Made by a program: the position numbers and the translations under genes. Positions 5,034-5,257 of a stretch of 5,257 nt of DNA are shown here, one piece after another (the first letter of the stretch is position 1; every line of letters starts with the position of its first letter). This stretch comes from Omnitrophica WOR_2 bacterium RIFCSPHIGHO2_01_FULL_52_10 (GTDB lineage: Bacteria; Omnitrophota; Gorgyraeia; Zapsychrales; Zapsychraceae): positions 1 to 5,257 of the forward strand of contig MHGM01000063.1 of the NCBI GenBank assembly GCA_001805565.1, given 5' to 3'. Below the pieces are notes generated by a model that saw only the letters and a program-made list of their open reading frames with translations, was not told where the DNA came from and searched no databases.

Positions 5034-5257
5034 ATGCATTTAGCGGTCAGATCACTGTTCGGTGTGGTATTGGCAGGATTATTAACCGGATGCGCGAGCA
5101 CGCAAGGCGGGAGCGGGAATTTGCCGGCGCGCGTCACCCAGCTGGAGCGTACCGTATCCCAGCAGGAACAAACGATCGATGAATTGCGCCAGAGAGTCAG
5201 CCTGGGCTCCGGGCGTTCAACGCGTTCATCTTTATCAAGCGCGTCATCTTCCTCCGC
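5034..5257 (+). CDS. Coiled-coil lipoprotein, 3' end cut by the window
   Basis: This is a partial gene: 74 codons plus two bases, with no stop before the window ends. The ATG at 5034 follows GGAGG (5023-5027) by six bases. The signal sequence (MHLAVRSLFGVVLAGLLTGC) ends in lipobox L-T-G-C with the lipidated Cys at residue 20. The next residue is Ala, favouring the outer membrane. Residues 34-55 form a short coiled coil with regular heptads: V34, L37, V41, Q44, I48, L51 and V55 at the a/d positions. From about residue 58 the chain becomes Ser/Gly/Arg-rich (SGRSTRSSLSSASSSS), probably a flexible linker to a C-terminal domain outside the window. Short coiled-coil lipoproteins of this type often trimerise and tether the outer membrane to peptidoglycan. 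The missing domain would decide that here. Confidence 0.75.
   Translation, partial: MHLAVRSLFGVVLAGLLTGCASTQGGSGNLPARVTQLERTVSQQEQTIDELRQRVSLGSGRSTRSSLSSASSSS

Noticed and set aside
1..5257. CRISPR array, tRNA, rRNA, transposase or complete insertion sequence
   Set aside because: No regularly spaced repeats, cloverleaf-like segments, ribosomal signatures or transposase motifs were seen in any frame.

Overview
The window reads as a piece of a Gram-negative-type (diderm), uncultivated bacterial genome. Four of the five intact or partial genes carry an export signal or an N-terminal membrane anchor. Two are lipoproteins with clean lipoboxes, and one is a small beta-barrel candidate ending in the C-terminal phenylalanine signature of outer-membrane proteins. 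The mix of an AsmA-like protein, a signal-peptide TPR protein, alternative TTG/GTG starts and short unrecognised envelope proteins resembles candidate phyla such as Omnitrophota. That placement is an impression from composition and gene style, not a search result.

Layout. Positions 1-169 are a left edge with no gene I can support. Positions 170-368 hold a relic: the first ~40 residues of a DUF1016/YhcG-type nuclease N-terminus joined in frame to the last ~25 residues of an AlbA_2/RecG-like ATP-binding protein, with a one-base frameshift just after the start codon. A near-consensus extended -10 promoter (425-452) then opens the first envelope unit. This unit holds a secreted TPR protein (475-999) and an AsmA-like inner-membrane-anchored protein (980-3076), whose TTG start lies inside the end of the TPR gene. 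A second promoter candidate (3085-3113) precedes a second unit: a GTG-started beta-barrel candidate (3176-3886), an 81-residue two-helix membrane protein (3893-4138) and a lipoprotein of unknown function (4165-4830). The 203-base gap after that holds a small inverted repeat, an A/T-rich block with a weak promoter candidate, and a perfect 13-bp hairpin just ahead of the ribosome binding site of a coiled-coil lipoprotein (5034 to the window end, truncated).

How they may work together. AsmA-like proteins of the TamB/YhdP group span the periplasm and are tied to phospholipid traffic and outer-membrane assembly. Here one is translationally coupled to a periplasmic TPR adaptor and followed by a candidate outer-membrane barrel, a small membrane protein and a lipoprotein. 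The working hypothesis is an envelope-biogenesis cassette. The sequence shows order, coupling and localisation signals, but it does not prove a shared function. The left-edge relic is a separate story: decayed accessory (defence/mobile-associated) DNA next to conserved envelope genes.
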